Shown here: piece by piece, positions 6,745 to 11,997 of the stretch
How positions within the stretch are numbered: the first letter of the stretch is position 1
Layout: each line of letters starts with the position of its first letter
Origin: an uncultured Eggerthella sp.
GTDB taxonomy: Bacteria; Actinomycetota; Coriobacteriia; Coriobacteriales; Eggerthellaceae
NCBI GenBank assembly: GCA_900547965.1
Contig: URJE01000050.1
Span: 1-12,409, forward strand
DNA length: 12,409 nucleotides
Reading direction: 5' to 3'
The notes under the pieces: generated by a model
Database searches by the model: none
Seen by the model: only the letters and a program-made list of their open reading frames with translations
What the model was told of the DNA's origin: nothing
Position numbers and translations under genes: made by a program

Positions 6745-7140
6745 CCTGTGCCTTATTTGACGGGATTTGCCTTGCCGCCGCCGCTGGACTCTGGCACGTC
6801 TTTTGTGAGATTTGCCCCTATTGCAGTGATCCGCCCGCTGCAAAAACAAAAATACTGCCGTATTTGCAACTTTTTTGCGATTGCGGATCCTTATGCTCCT
6901 TTGTGAGGTGAAAAACGACTGCTCCGTGGCTGACCACCTGGGCTTTTGTGCTTTGATTTGCGGTTTGGGCGTCATGCGGCAATCCGCAATCGCAAAAAAG
7001 TTGCAATTTGGGTGGCTATTCTGTTTTTGAGGCCTCGGGGAGCCTGTTCAGGTTGCGCCTGCGTTTCATGCGTCAACCGACATACATGGGTTGGTTTTAA
7101 GCTGACTTCTTTGAGAGCAATAATAAACGGGGTTCGGCTG
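6745..7140. other. Gene-free stretch between terminator and insertion sequence
   Basis: I see no credible gene here on either strand. Short open frames exist, but they give very basic, low-complexity products and read through an inverted repeat. The main structure is the repeat at 6841-7029. A weak hairpin (CAACC at 7074-7078 with GGTTG at 7089-7093, then TTTT) lies near the insertion sequence but is too weak to call a terminator. Confidence 0.6.
6841..7029. repeat. Long imperfect inverted repeat, about 190 bp
   Basis: Two arms in opposite orientation share a perfect 25-bp core (6864-6888 against 6982-7006). The core includes GCAACTTTTTTGCGATTGCG and its reverse complement. Similarity continues outward in patches to CAAAAACA at 6841-6848 and TGTTTTTG at 7022-7029. 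The loop between the cores is 93 bases and shows no gene. No flanking target duplication is evident. The structure could be a MITE-like element, two inverted copies of a dispersed repeat, or the template of a long hairpin RNA. The inverted repeat itself is certain; its nature is not. Confidence 0.85.
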
Positions 7141-7171
7141 TGAACTGCCTCCCATTTCTGCAGTGAACCCC
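7141..7171 (+). repeat. Left terminal inverted repeat of the IS
   Basis: It begins TGAACTGCCTCCCA and ends in CCCC. Read against the reverse complement of 8581-8611, 21 of 31 positions agree, including the outer TGAAC and the inner CTG and CCCC blocks. The match may extend one base outward (G at 7140, C at 8612). Confidence 0.8.
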
Positions 7172-7211
7172 TATAGTTGGACAGAGAATGTTCTGCCTCT
7201 TCTATAGGGGT
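7167..7211 (+). promoter_or_regulatory. Leader hairpin upstream of orfA
   Basis: ACCCCTATAG (7167-7176) and CTATAGGGGT (7202-7211) form a perfect 10-bp stem with a 25-base loop. It starts inside the left terminal repeat and ends 10 bases before the orfA ribosome site. In transcripts entering from outside, it could act as a barrier near the IS edge. Transcripts starting from the promoter candidate within it would carry only part of it. Confidence 0.6.
7178..7206 (+). promoter_or_regulatory. Possible orfA promoter
   Basis: TGGACA (7178-7183) and TCTATA (7201-7206) are 17 bases apart, a workable but weak -35/-10 pair. It lies upstream of the orfA ribosome site AGGGGG (7222-7227) and inside the leader hairpin. 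Confidence 0.35.
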
Positions 7212-7232
7212 CTTCTGCATTAGGGGGTTGAT

Positions 7233-7718
7233 TTGCTGAGCAAGGATTACTCCGCTGAGTTCAAGCAGCGCTTTGCGGACAGGTACGCCGACGGGGCGAC
7301 CGTCACCATGCTGCAACACGAGTTCGGCCTTACGAAGTCAACCGTGAAGCTTTGGAGGGAGAGGATCGACCAAGGCGGCGTCGGGGCCATAGACAGGCCG
7401 AAGAAGAACAACCGCTACTCCCAGGAGTTCAAGCTTCGCGTCGTCGGAGCCTATCTGCGCGGCGAGGGCGACTACAAAGCCCTTGCTCTCGAGCATGGCG
7501 TGCGCAACAGCGCGCAGATACGGGAGTGGGTGAAGCGGTACCGGGAGGGAGGCGAGGATGCCCTCGTCGTCCATCCGGCGGGGCGAAGGAGGAAGGATCC
7601 TACGAGCGAGGAGACGCTCGAGCAGCGATGCGCCCGCCTCGAGATGGAGGTGGAAATCTTAAAACGAATGGCCGCCTCGGCGACGGCCCTCTCGGCAGCA
7701 GGCGGAAGCACGAGATAG
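7233..7718 (+). CDS. IS150-type OrfA (DNA-binding transposition protein)
   Basis: The 161-residue OrfA binds the IS ends and, as the front half of the OrfAB fusion, directs the transposase. There are two helix-turn-helix regions, at about residues 22-45 (ATVTMLQHEFGLTKSTVKLW) and 80-103 (DYKALALEHGVRNSAQIREW), as in IS150 OrfA. A short heptad-like helix follows at 129-145 (LEQRCARLEMEVEILK), typical of the OrfA oligomerisation zipper. The start is TTG, chosen because AGGGGG lies 5 bases upstream and the family N-terminus (SKDYSAEFK) begins there. The frame crosses a slippery AAAA at 7661-7664; after that point the OrfA-only tail (RMAASATALSAAGGSTR) is not conserved-looking. The stop at 7716-7718 overlaps a GTG in the orfB frame. 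Confidence 0.9.
   Translation: MLSKDYSAEFKQRFADRYADGATVTMLQHEFGLTKSTVKLWRERIDQGGVGAIDRPKKNNRYSQEFKLRVVGAYLRGEGDYKALALEHGVRNSAQIREWVKRYREGGEDALVVHPAGRRRKDPTSEETLEQRCARLEMEVEILKRMAASATALSAAGGSTR
7646..7664 (+). promoter_or_regulatory. Programmed -1 frameshift signal joining orfA to orfB
   Basis: In the orfA frame the codons are TTA AAA CGA. The Lys tRNA on AAA can slip back one base and re-pair perfectly on AAA, because four As are present. This moves reading into the orfB frame (ACG AAT GGC). GGAGG (7646-7650) sits 10 bases upstream, the distance at which an internal Shine-Dalgarno stimulates -1 slippage in IS911 and dnaX. A possible stem (GGCCG/CGGCC) follows. The fusion protein would be about 440 residues. 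Confidence 0.7.
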
Positions 7719-8554
7719 TGAAGTCGCTGAGGCGGGAATACCCACTCTCCATGCTCCTGGAGCTCATGGGGATGCCGCGGTCCACCTACTACTACCACGA
7801 GGCGAACCCTCCCTCCGACAGGCAGGCAACCGAGCGGCCGGCCATAGTGGAGATATGCGAGAAATCCCAGTTCAGATACGGATACCGACGCGTCGCCACC
7901 GCATTGCGCAAAGCGACCGGCATCCGTATCGCCGACAAGACGGTGCTAAAGGTCATGCGCGAGGAGGGGCTGCTGTGCCGGACCCGCAGGCGCAGGAAGT
8001 ATCGCTCCTACATGGGTCAGGTCGGCAAGCCCTCCCTGAACCTGCTGGCCCGCGACTTCAAGGCGGAGGGCCCGATGACCAAGCTGGTGACCGACGTCAC
8101 CGAATTCAAGGTGGGCGGCACGAAGCTCTACCTTTCGCCCGTGGTGGACCTCTACAACGACGAGGTCGTCGCCTACTCGATATCCAGGTCCCCGAACATG
8201 AAGATGGTCCTCGAGATGCTGGCGGGCCTCGAGGGCAGGCTCGATGGAGGAGGCGCCCCGTTGCTGCATTCGGACATGGGCTGGCAGTACCAGATGCCCG
8301 CCTACAGGCTCGCGCTTGAGCGGATGGGGATCGTCCAGTCCATGTCCCGCAAGGGAAACTGCCTCGACAACGCCAAGGCCGAGAACTTCTTCTCGATGGT
8401 CAAGACCGAGCTTTACTACGATTGGGAGGGGGACGACCCCGACGTTTTCGAAAGGGATTTGGAAAAGTACATCGACTGGTACAACAACGCGCGCATCAAG
8501 AAACGCCTAGACGGGAGCAGCCCGGTCAAGTACAGACTCGGCCGAGCTGCCTGA
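7718..8554 (+). CDS. IS3-family transposase catalytic subunit (OrfB)
   Basis: This is the RNase H-fold (rve) integrase domain that cuts and joins the IS ends. The main product is expected to be the OrfAB fusion made by -1 frameshifting near 7664. The coordinates given use a GTG that overlaps the orfA stop (TAGTG) and may allow some separate OrfB, giving 278 residues; IS150 OrfB has about 283. An N-terminal HTH_21-type segment includes STYYYHE and YGYRRVATALRK. The catalytic triad is Asp126 (VTDVTEF), Asp186 (LLHSDMGWQYQ) and Glu222 (NAKAENFFSMVKTE), a DD(35)E spacing. SMSRKGNCLDNA and YIDWYNNARIKKRLDG are classic IS3-family blocks. No stop or missing catalytic residue is seen, so it is probably functional. 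Confidence 0.95.
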   Translation: MKSLRREYPLSMLLELMGMPRSTYYYHEANPPSDRQATERPAIVEICEKSQFRYGYRRVATALRKATGIRIADKTVLKVMREEGLLCRTRRRRKYRSYMGQVGKPSLNLLARDFKAEGPMTKLVTDVTEFKVGGTKLYLSPVVDLYNDEVVAYSISRSPNMKMVLEMLAGLEGRLDGGGAPLLHSDMGWQYQMPAYRLALERMGIVQSMSRKGNCLDNAKAENFFSMVKTELYYDWEGDDPDVFERDLEKYIDWYNNARIKKRLDGSSPVKYRLGRAA

Positions 8555-8580
8555 TTCACTTCTTTTGATGTTCAGGAAAC

Positions 8581-8611
8581 GGGGTCCTTTACAGTTTTGG
8601 GGTGCGGTTCA
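8581..8611 (-). repeat. Right terminal inverted repeat of the IS
   Basis: It is GGGGTCC at the inner end and GCGGTTCA at the outer end. Its reverse complement begins TGAACCGCACCCCA and aligns with the left end over 31 bp. It starts 27 bases after the orfB stop. Confidence 0.8.
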
Positions 8612-8716
8612 CTCTCGCATGGGCCCCAGGAATCGCTCATTACATAGGCCCCTGAGGGTCGCCCGTCGCATACGGGAGGAAGCGCAACGTGTTCGCAGCC
8701 ACGGCAGCCTCTTCGG

Positions 8717-8722
8717 TATAAT
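8717..8722 (+). promoter_or_regulatory. -10 box of the flavin reductase gene
   Basis: A consensus TATAAT lies 33 bases upstream of the ATG at 8755. The best -35 candidate is TTCGCA (8692-8697) with a long 19-base spacer. The box lies 106 bases beyond the IS right end, so the IS has not removed it. The stretch 8612-8690 holds only short G/C-rich inverted matches and no gene. Confidence 0.65.
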
Positions 8723-8754
8723 CGATCGCGAAAACACGCGTAAAGGAGATTGGT

Positions 8755-9279
8755 ATGAAGCGTTCTATCGATGCAATTGAACATGCTGGCGAAATCATGA
8801 AGAAGGTTAACGATGCCGTCTTGCTCACCACAAAGAAAGACGGTCAGGTCAACACTATGACCATCAGCTGGGGCGGCATGGCAATTGAGTGGGGAAAGCC
8901 CCTGTTCATCACCTACGTGCGCGAAAGCCGTTTCACCAAGGAATTCCTGGACGCCACCGGCGAGTTCACGGTGAACCTGCCTATGGGCGAGTTTGATAAG
9001 AAGATTACTGCAGTATGTGGCGCAAAATCGGGCCGCGATATGGACAAGATCGCCGAACTGGGCCTTACGCTGGAAGACCCTGAAGAGGTAAGCGTGCCAG
9101 GTATCCGTGAGCTTCCCCTTACATTGGAGTGCCGCGTTCTTTTCAAACAGGAACAAGATCTTGTCAACCTTGATGCCGAGGATGCAGAAAAGTGGTATCC
9201 AATCGACGAAGCGCTGGGTGGTCCCAACAAGCACACGGCCTATTACGCTGAAATCGTGGCGGCCTACGTCATCGAGTAG
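8755..9279 (+). CDS. Flavin reductase-like, FMN-binding split-barrel protein (flavoredoxin-like)
   Basis: The product has 174 residues and belongs to the flavin reductase-like domain family, cytoplasmic proteins that bind FMN and pass electrons between NAD(P)H or ferredoxin-type donors and acceptors. Features seen are an N-terminal helix (IEHAGEIMKKVND), the barrel segments AVLLTTKKDGQVNTMTISW (21-39) and GKPLFITYVRESRFTKEFLD (47-66), GEFTVNLPMGEFDKKI (69-84), and the block CGAKSGRDMDK (88-98) followed by GLTLEDPE and VPGIRELPLTLECRV. This pattern is typical of the flavoredoxin-like group common in gut anaerobes; the true electron partner is not shown by the sequence. The start is fixed by AAAGGAGA (8742-8749), 5 bases before the ATG. 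The gene is a single unit and converges on menG, with a 38-base gap that lacks a clear terminator. Confidence 0.88.
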   Translation: MKRSIDAIEHAGEIMKKVNDAVLLTTKKDGQVNTMTISWGGMAIEWGKPLFITYVRESRFTKEFLDATGEFTVNLPMGEFDKKITAVCGAKSGRDMDKIAELGLTLEDPEEVSVPGIRELPLTLECRVLFKQEQDLVNLDAEDAEKWYPIDEALGGPNKHTAYYAEIVAAYVIE

Positions 9280-9317
9280 TTCTGGCTATAGTGCGCCATA
9301 TGCTGGCGTCTTGCCTG

Positions 9318-10097
9318 CTATTCCTTGTAAGCGATATGGACAGCGGCAACGCCGAACGTCACGTTGGTGTATTCGACACGGGAAAAGCCCGCATCCTTCA
9401 GCATGTGCGTGAAGCCCTTTTGATCGGGGAAGGCTTTAATCGATTTCGCTAGGTACACAAAGCCCGAAGCATCGCCTGTGACGATCTTTCCCCAGGCGGG
9501 GATGCCCCAACGCAAATACAGGTTGTAGCCCAGGCGCATAAAAGGATTGGGCGGGGTTGAAAACTCCAGTACGCACAGTGCGCCGCCCGGCTTCAGTACG
9601 CGGTACATCTCGGAAAGCGCGCGTTCGCGTTCGGGCATGTTGCGAATGCCGTATGACATGGTGATTACGTCGAAAGACTCGTCTTCGTAGGGGATGTCCT
9701 GCCCGTCGACCACGGCAAGCTCAACGGGAACTCCGTTTGCCTCACCTGCATCAAGTCGGCTTTGGGCCACTTCGAGCATGGCGGGAGTGTAGTCGGAGAG
9801 GATGATGTGTTTGGGCTGCTTTCGCTCGCAAGCCGTAAACGTCACATCTCCTGTGCCGCCGGCAATGTCCAACATCAGCGTTTCGCTGGTGATGGGCGAT
9901 TTATCGATAAGCGTGCGCAGCCAGCTGCGGTATTGGCCGAAGCTGGAGAGCTTGTTGAAGCGCTCGTACTTCCAGGCGATATCGGTGAAGATCTTCTTTA
10001 CGCGAGCAGAAGAAATCTCGGCAGGGGCTTCCTGACCCGTTGCGGTATCGATGGAATGGTCTGCCTGCTTTTCAGGCGTTTGGGAGGTGTTGCTCAT
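9318..10097 (-). CDS. ubiE: Demethylmenaquinone methyltransferase (UbiE/MenG)
   Basis: SAM-dependent methyltransferase that adds the C-methyl group in the last step of menaquinone synthesis at the membrane. The product has 259 residues, with a polar N-terminal extension of about 30 residues compared with the usual 230-250. The SAM-binding motif I is MLDIAGGTGD (75-84), an acidic ribose contact is at SDY (101-103), and the two UbiE signatures are visible: KYERFNKLSSFGQYRSW (43-59) and YRVLKPGGALCVLEFS (165-180). SYGIRNMP (148-155) and the end GVAAVHIAYKE are also typical. The usual His of the first signature (GxHxxW) is Tyr here. AAGGA lies about 10 bases before the ATG, and a consensus TATAAT sits 47 bases upstream. 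It supports a menaquinone-based anaerobic respiratory chain. The gene is divergent from the amidohydrolase-like gene. Confidence 0.94.
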   Translation of the reverse strand: MSNTSQTPEKQADHSIDTATGQEAPAEISSARVKKIFTDIAWKYERFNKLSSFGQYRSWLRTLIDKSPITSETLMLDIAGGTGDVTFTACERKQPKHIILSDYTPAMLEVAQSRLDAGEANGVPVELAVVDGQDIPYEDESFDVITMSYGIRNMPERERALSEMYRVLKPGGALCVLEFSTPPNPFMRLGYNLYLRWGIPAWGKIVTGDASGFVYLAKSIKAFPDQKGFTHMLKDAGFSRVEYTNVTFGVAAVHIAYKE

Positions 10098-10143
10098 GCG
10101 TTATCGCGTCCTTATGTACGAGTATTGCTCTGTGCGTTAGCTG

Positions 10144-10149
10144 ATTATA
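10144..10149 (-). promoter_or_regulatory. -10 box of ubiE/menG
   Basis: TATAAT is read on the minus strand, giving a leader of about 40 bases before the ubiE ATG. The -35 region (around 10166-10172) is poor, and a short palindrome ACGC-TT-GCGT (10162-10171) lies there instead, which could be a site for a regulator. Confidence 0.5.
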
Positions 10150-10217
10150 GACAAGAACGGCACGCTTGCGTATCCGGCTCGTTAGGGGTCTGTGAAAAAC
10201 GGCAAGATATAAACGCC

Positions 10218-10233
10218 GCAATGCTATCATTGC
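10218..10233. promoter_or_regulatory. Operator-like inverted repeat before the amidohydrolase-like gene
   Basis: GCAATG-CTAT-CATTGC is a perfect 6-bp inverted repeat with a 4-base centre. It overlaps a -10-like TATCAT (10225-10230) and lies just after another, TATAAA (10208-10213). It is 16 bases before the ribosome site. It could bind a repressor or form a small 5' hairpin. Confidence 0.45.
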
Positions 10234-10261
10234 AAAGAATTACTCTATCGGGAGGATGCGC

Positions 10262-11614
10262 ATGCTACTGATCGCTGAATACGTTGTTCCGGTTTCATCC
10301 GAGCCCATCGAGCACGGTGCGGTTTTCATTAAAGATGGTGCTATCGCTGACATTGGCGATGCGGAAATGATGCGCTTGCGCTACCCCAACGAAGAGGTAA
10401 AAGACTTCGGCATGGCTGCGCTCACCCCGGGCTTTATCGACCTGCATGCGCGCATGGAAGACGCGGTGTTCCGCGGTTTGGTGCACGACCTGCCCTTCGT
10501 TCAGTGGCGTAAGGAAATCGCTGCGCTCCGCAAGCGTATTTCCTATGCAGAGGCATTCGACTCTGCGTTCCTGGGTGGTCTTGAGGCACTTTCTTCGGGC
10601 GTTACCACCGTGGCAGACATCACGTCTACGGGCGCTTGCGTTTCCGCTGCTCAGAAACTTGGCCTGCGCGGTATGTTCTATCGTGAGGCGGGCGCAATCG
10701 ACAAGCGCTTGGTTAACTATGCCATTAAGAAGGCCGATAGCGATTTGGAAAAGTGGTCGCAGACCATCGACTCCGACCGCATCACCCTGGGCGTTGCGCC
10801 AGATCCTGTGTACGAATGCCATCCCGAGCTGTACCGCAGCGTGGTGAAGTACGCCTCCGATAACGGCGATCTGCCTATCGCAATGGATTTGGCGGGCAGC
10901 AGCGAAGAGTACCGCTTCGTAAAGTACGGTGCCCCCTCTGGCCTGGACGAGGATCTGGGAATGCAGGGCTTCATGGAGGTTCCGCCATGGCTTCCCACTT
11001 CCGCAACCCCCGTCAACTATGTGTTGAATTGGGGTCTGTTCGACGCGAAGAACGTCATGGTCGTCTACGGCGTGCGCGTAAACGACGAAGACATCAGGCA
11101 TTTGAAGGAATACGACGTTGCTGTATGTGCATGCCCCAGCCTGAATGCTCAGTTGGGCATGGGCGTTGCGCCGGTTAGCGAATATCTGCGCTCCGGCATG
11201 CGTGTGGGCTTGGGTACTGGAGCCCCGGCTTCTATCGACACGATGGACATCTTTAGCGAAATGCGCATGGAGCTGCTCATTCAGCGTGCTGTAACCGGCG
11301 AATTCCTTGATTCCCGCACGCTTATGGAAATGGGTACTTTGCGTGCCGCCCAGGCGCTGCGCATCGACGACAAGGTAGGCTCGCTGGAGGTTGGCAAACG
11401 TGCCGACATCGTGGCGGTCGATCTGTCAGGATCGCACTCTACGCCCACGTCGGACCCTGTTTCTGCCCTTTTGGGATCCGTGGGCAACGGCGATGTTTCC
11501 ATGACCATGGTCGATGGCAAGGTGCTTTACGAACGCGGACGCCTGCACGTCGCTGGCGAAGTGGCAAAGAACATCGCTCACGTTCTTGAGATTCGCGGTC
11601 GCCTTCGCTCTTAA
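10262..11614 (+). CDS. Amidohydrolase-fold protein lacking most metal ligands (probable pseudoenzyme)
   Basis: The 450-residue protein has the whole architecture of the MtaD/SsnA/TrzN-type amidohydrolases: an N-terminal beta-sandwich strand set (MLLIAEYVVPVSSEPIEHGA), TPGFIDLH entering the TIM barrel (56-62), and a C-terminal return (GSLEVGKRADIVAVDL, 373-388; TMVDGKVLYERG, 415-426). However, the metal sites are replaced. The HxH motif reads His62-Ala-Arg64, the strand-5 His is Asp209, the strand-6 His is Tyr269, and the final Asp (normally GTDGAAS) is Gly320 in GTGAPAS. The substrate His of GPHSPY is Asp181, and the His of AHxxH is Arg272. The frame is intact and codon use is normal, so this is not ordinary decay. 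The start at 10262 is preferred over 10256 because GGGAGG ends at 10255. Its place beside menG raises a link to quinone or futalosine metabolism (MqnX is an amidohydrolase), but this is only inference. Confidence 0.85.
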   Translation: MLLIAEYVVPVSSEPIEHGAVFIKDGAIADIGDAEMMRLRYPNEEVKDFGMAALTPGFIDLHARMEDAVFRGLVHDLPFVQWRKEIAALRKRISYAEAFDSAFLGGLEALSSGVTTVADITSTGACVSAAQKLGLRGMFYREAGAIDKRLVNYAIKKADSDLEKWSQTIDSDRITLGVAPDPVYECHPELYRSVVKYASDNGDLPIAMDLAGSSEEYRFVKYGAPSGLDEDLGMQGFMEVPPWLPTSATPVNYVLNWGLFDAKNVMVVYGVRVNDEDIRHLKEYDVAVCACPSLNAQLGMGVAPVSEYLRSGMRVGLGTGAPASIDTMDIFSEMRMELLIQRAVTGEFLDSRTLMEMGTLRAAQALRIDDKVGSLEVGKRADIVAVDLSGSHSTPTSDPVSALLGSVGNGDVSMTMVDGKVLYERGRLHVAGEVAKNIAHVLEIRGRLRS

Positions 11615-11631
11615 TGCCTATTGGCACTAGT

Positions 11632-11664
11632 AAGCCCCTCTTGTCGAAAAGAGGGGCTTGTTTT
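11632..11664 (+). terminator. Rho-independent terminator after the amidohydrolase-like gene
   Basis: A perfect 11-bp stem (AAGCCCCTCTT at 11632-11642 and AAGAGGGGCTT at 11649-11659) has a 6-base loop GTCGAA, followed by G and TTTT. It lies 18 bases after the stop. Confidence 0.9.
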
Positions 11665-11710
11665 GCGTGCTGTGCGTTAAGGTGACCACACGCTTACGGA
11701 AAGAGATTCA

Positions 11711-11917
11711 ATGGCTAACGGTAAAAAGCAGAAGATGACGGCAAAACAGCTGAAGGAGCGCGAGGAGCGTGCCCTCGAACGCCAGCGCCTTGCCGAGGAA
11801 AAGAAGAAGCGTGACGAGCTTCTCAAGCGCATATTCGTTATTGCGGTGTGCGTGATTTTGATTTTGGCTCTCTCTCTTCCAACCATGGGTCTTATGTTCC
11901 TTGGCGGAAACCAATAA
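11711..11917 (+). CDS. Small single-span membrane protein with a basic coiled-coil head
   Basis: The product has 68 residues. Residues 1-40 are rich in Lys, Glu and Arg and predict a continuous charged helix (KQLKEREERALERQRLAEEK). Residues 41-65 are hydrophobic (IFVIAVCVILILALSL, then PTMGLMFL) and form one membrane span, so by the positive-inside rule the head is in the cytoplasm. I do not recognise a family. A modest ribosome site (GGAAAGAG) lies about 5 bases before the ATG. The gene follows a strong terminator and lies 80 bases before the Tat-type gene in the same direction, so the two may share a transcript. Its charged-helix-plus-anchor layout mirrors the Tat-type protein in reverse order. 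A role in Tat export or septum/membrane scaffolding would be a guess. Confidence 0.7.
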   Translation: MANGKKQKMTAKQLKEREERALERQRLAEEKKKRDELLKRIFVIAVCVILILALSLPTMGLMFLGGNQ

Positions 11918-11997
11918 AGGCCCCAAGCGGCAAAAACCACTAAGTGCTGCCTACTGTCGTTCGGCTCGGTAGCGCTGGAGAGATAAGGAAGTACCAG

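Larger units (their letters stand above)
7141..8611 (+). mobile_element. IS3-family insertion sequence, IS150 type
   Basis: The element is 1471 bp, with imperfect terminal inverted repeats of about 31 bp, two overlapping frames (orfA and orfB, orfB in the -1 frame) and a DD(35)E transposase. This is the standard IS3-family plan, and the two-helix-turn-helix OrfA and OrfB sequence fit the IS150 group. All parts look intact, so it may be active. Its genes favour G/C at the third codon position more than the fab and acc genes, which suggests arrival from another genome. No clear 3-4 bp target duplication is seen (CTG on the left against CTC on the right), so the ends could be off by a base or the duplication has decayed. 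It sits between the terminator of the 94-residue gene and the promoter of the flavin reductase gene. Confidence 0.92.

Noticed and set aside
6733..6975. Basic 80-codon frame on the minus strand
   Set aside because: It begins in the repeat loop, crosses one repeat arm and ends in a terminator stem region; the product is low-complexity Arg/Lys-rich and lacks a ribosome site.
7074..7098. Hairpin CAACC/GGTTG followed by TTTT as a terminator
   Set aside because: Only five pairs with a ten-base loop, and no gene upstream that would need it.
7138..7140. Target site duplication of the IS
   Set aside because: CTG on the left and CTC on the right are not identical, and shifting the ends by one base does not give a match.
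7352..7660. Upstream extension of the orfB frame to an ATG at 7352
   Set aside because: This part overlaps orfA out of frame and is Arg/Gly-rich with no family similarity; orfB sequence begins after the slip site.
8588..8616. TTTACA in the right IS end as an outward -35
   Set aside because: No -10-like hexamer lies at 16-18 bases downstream, and the flavin reductase gene has its own TATAAT.
9287..9306. Small stem GCGCCA/TGGCGT between the convergent flavin reductase and ubiE genes
   Set aside because: Six pairs with one wobble and no T run on either strand; too weak to call a terminator.
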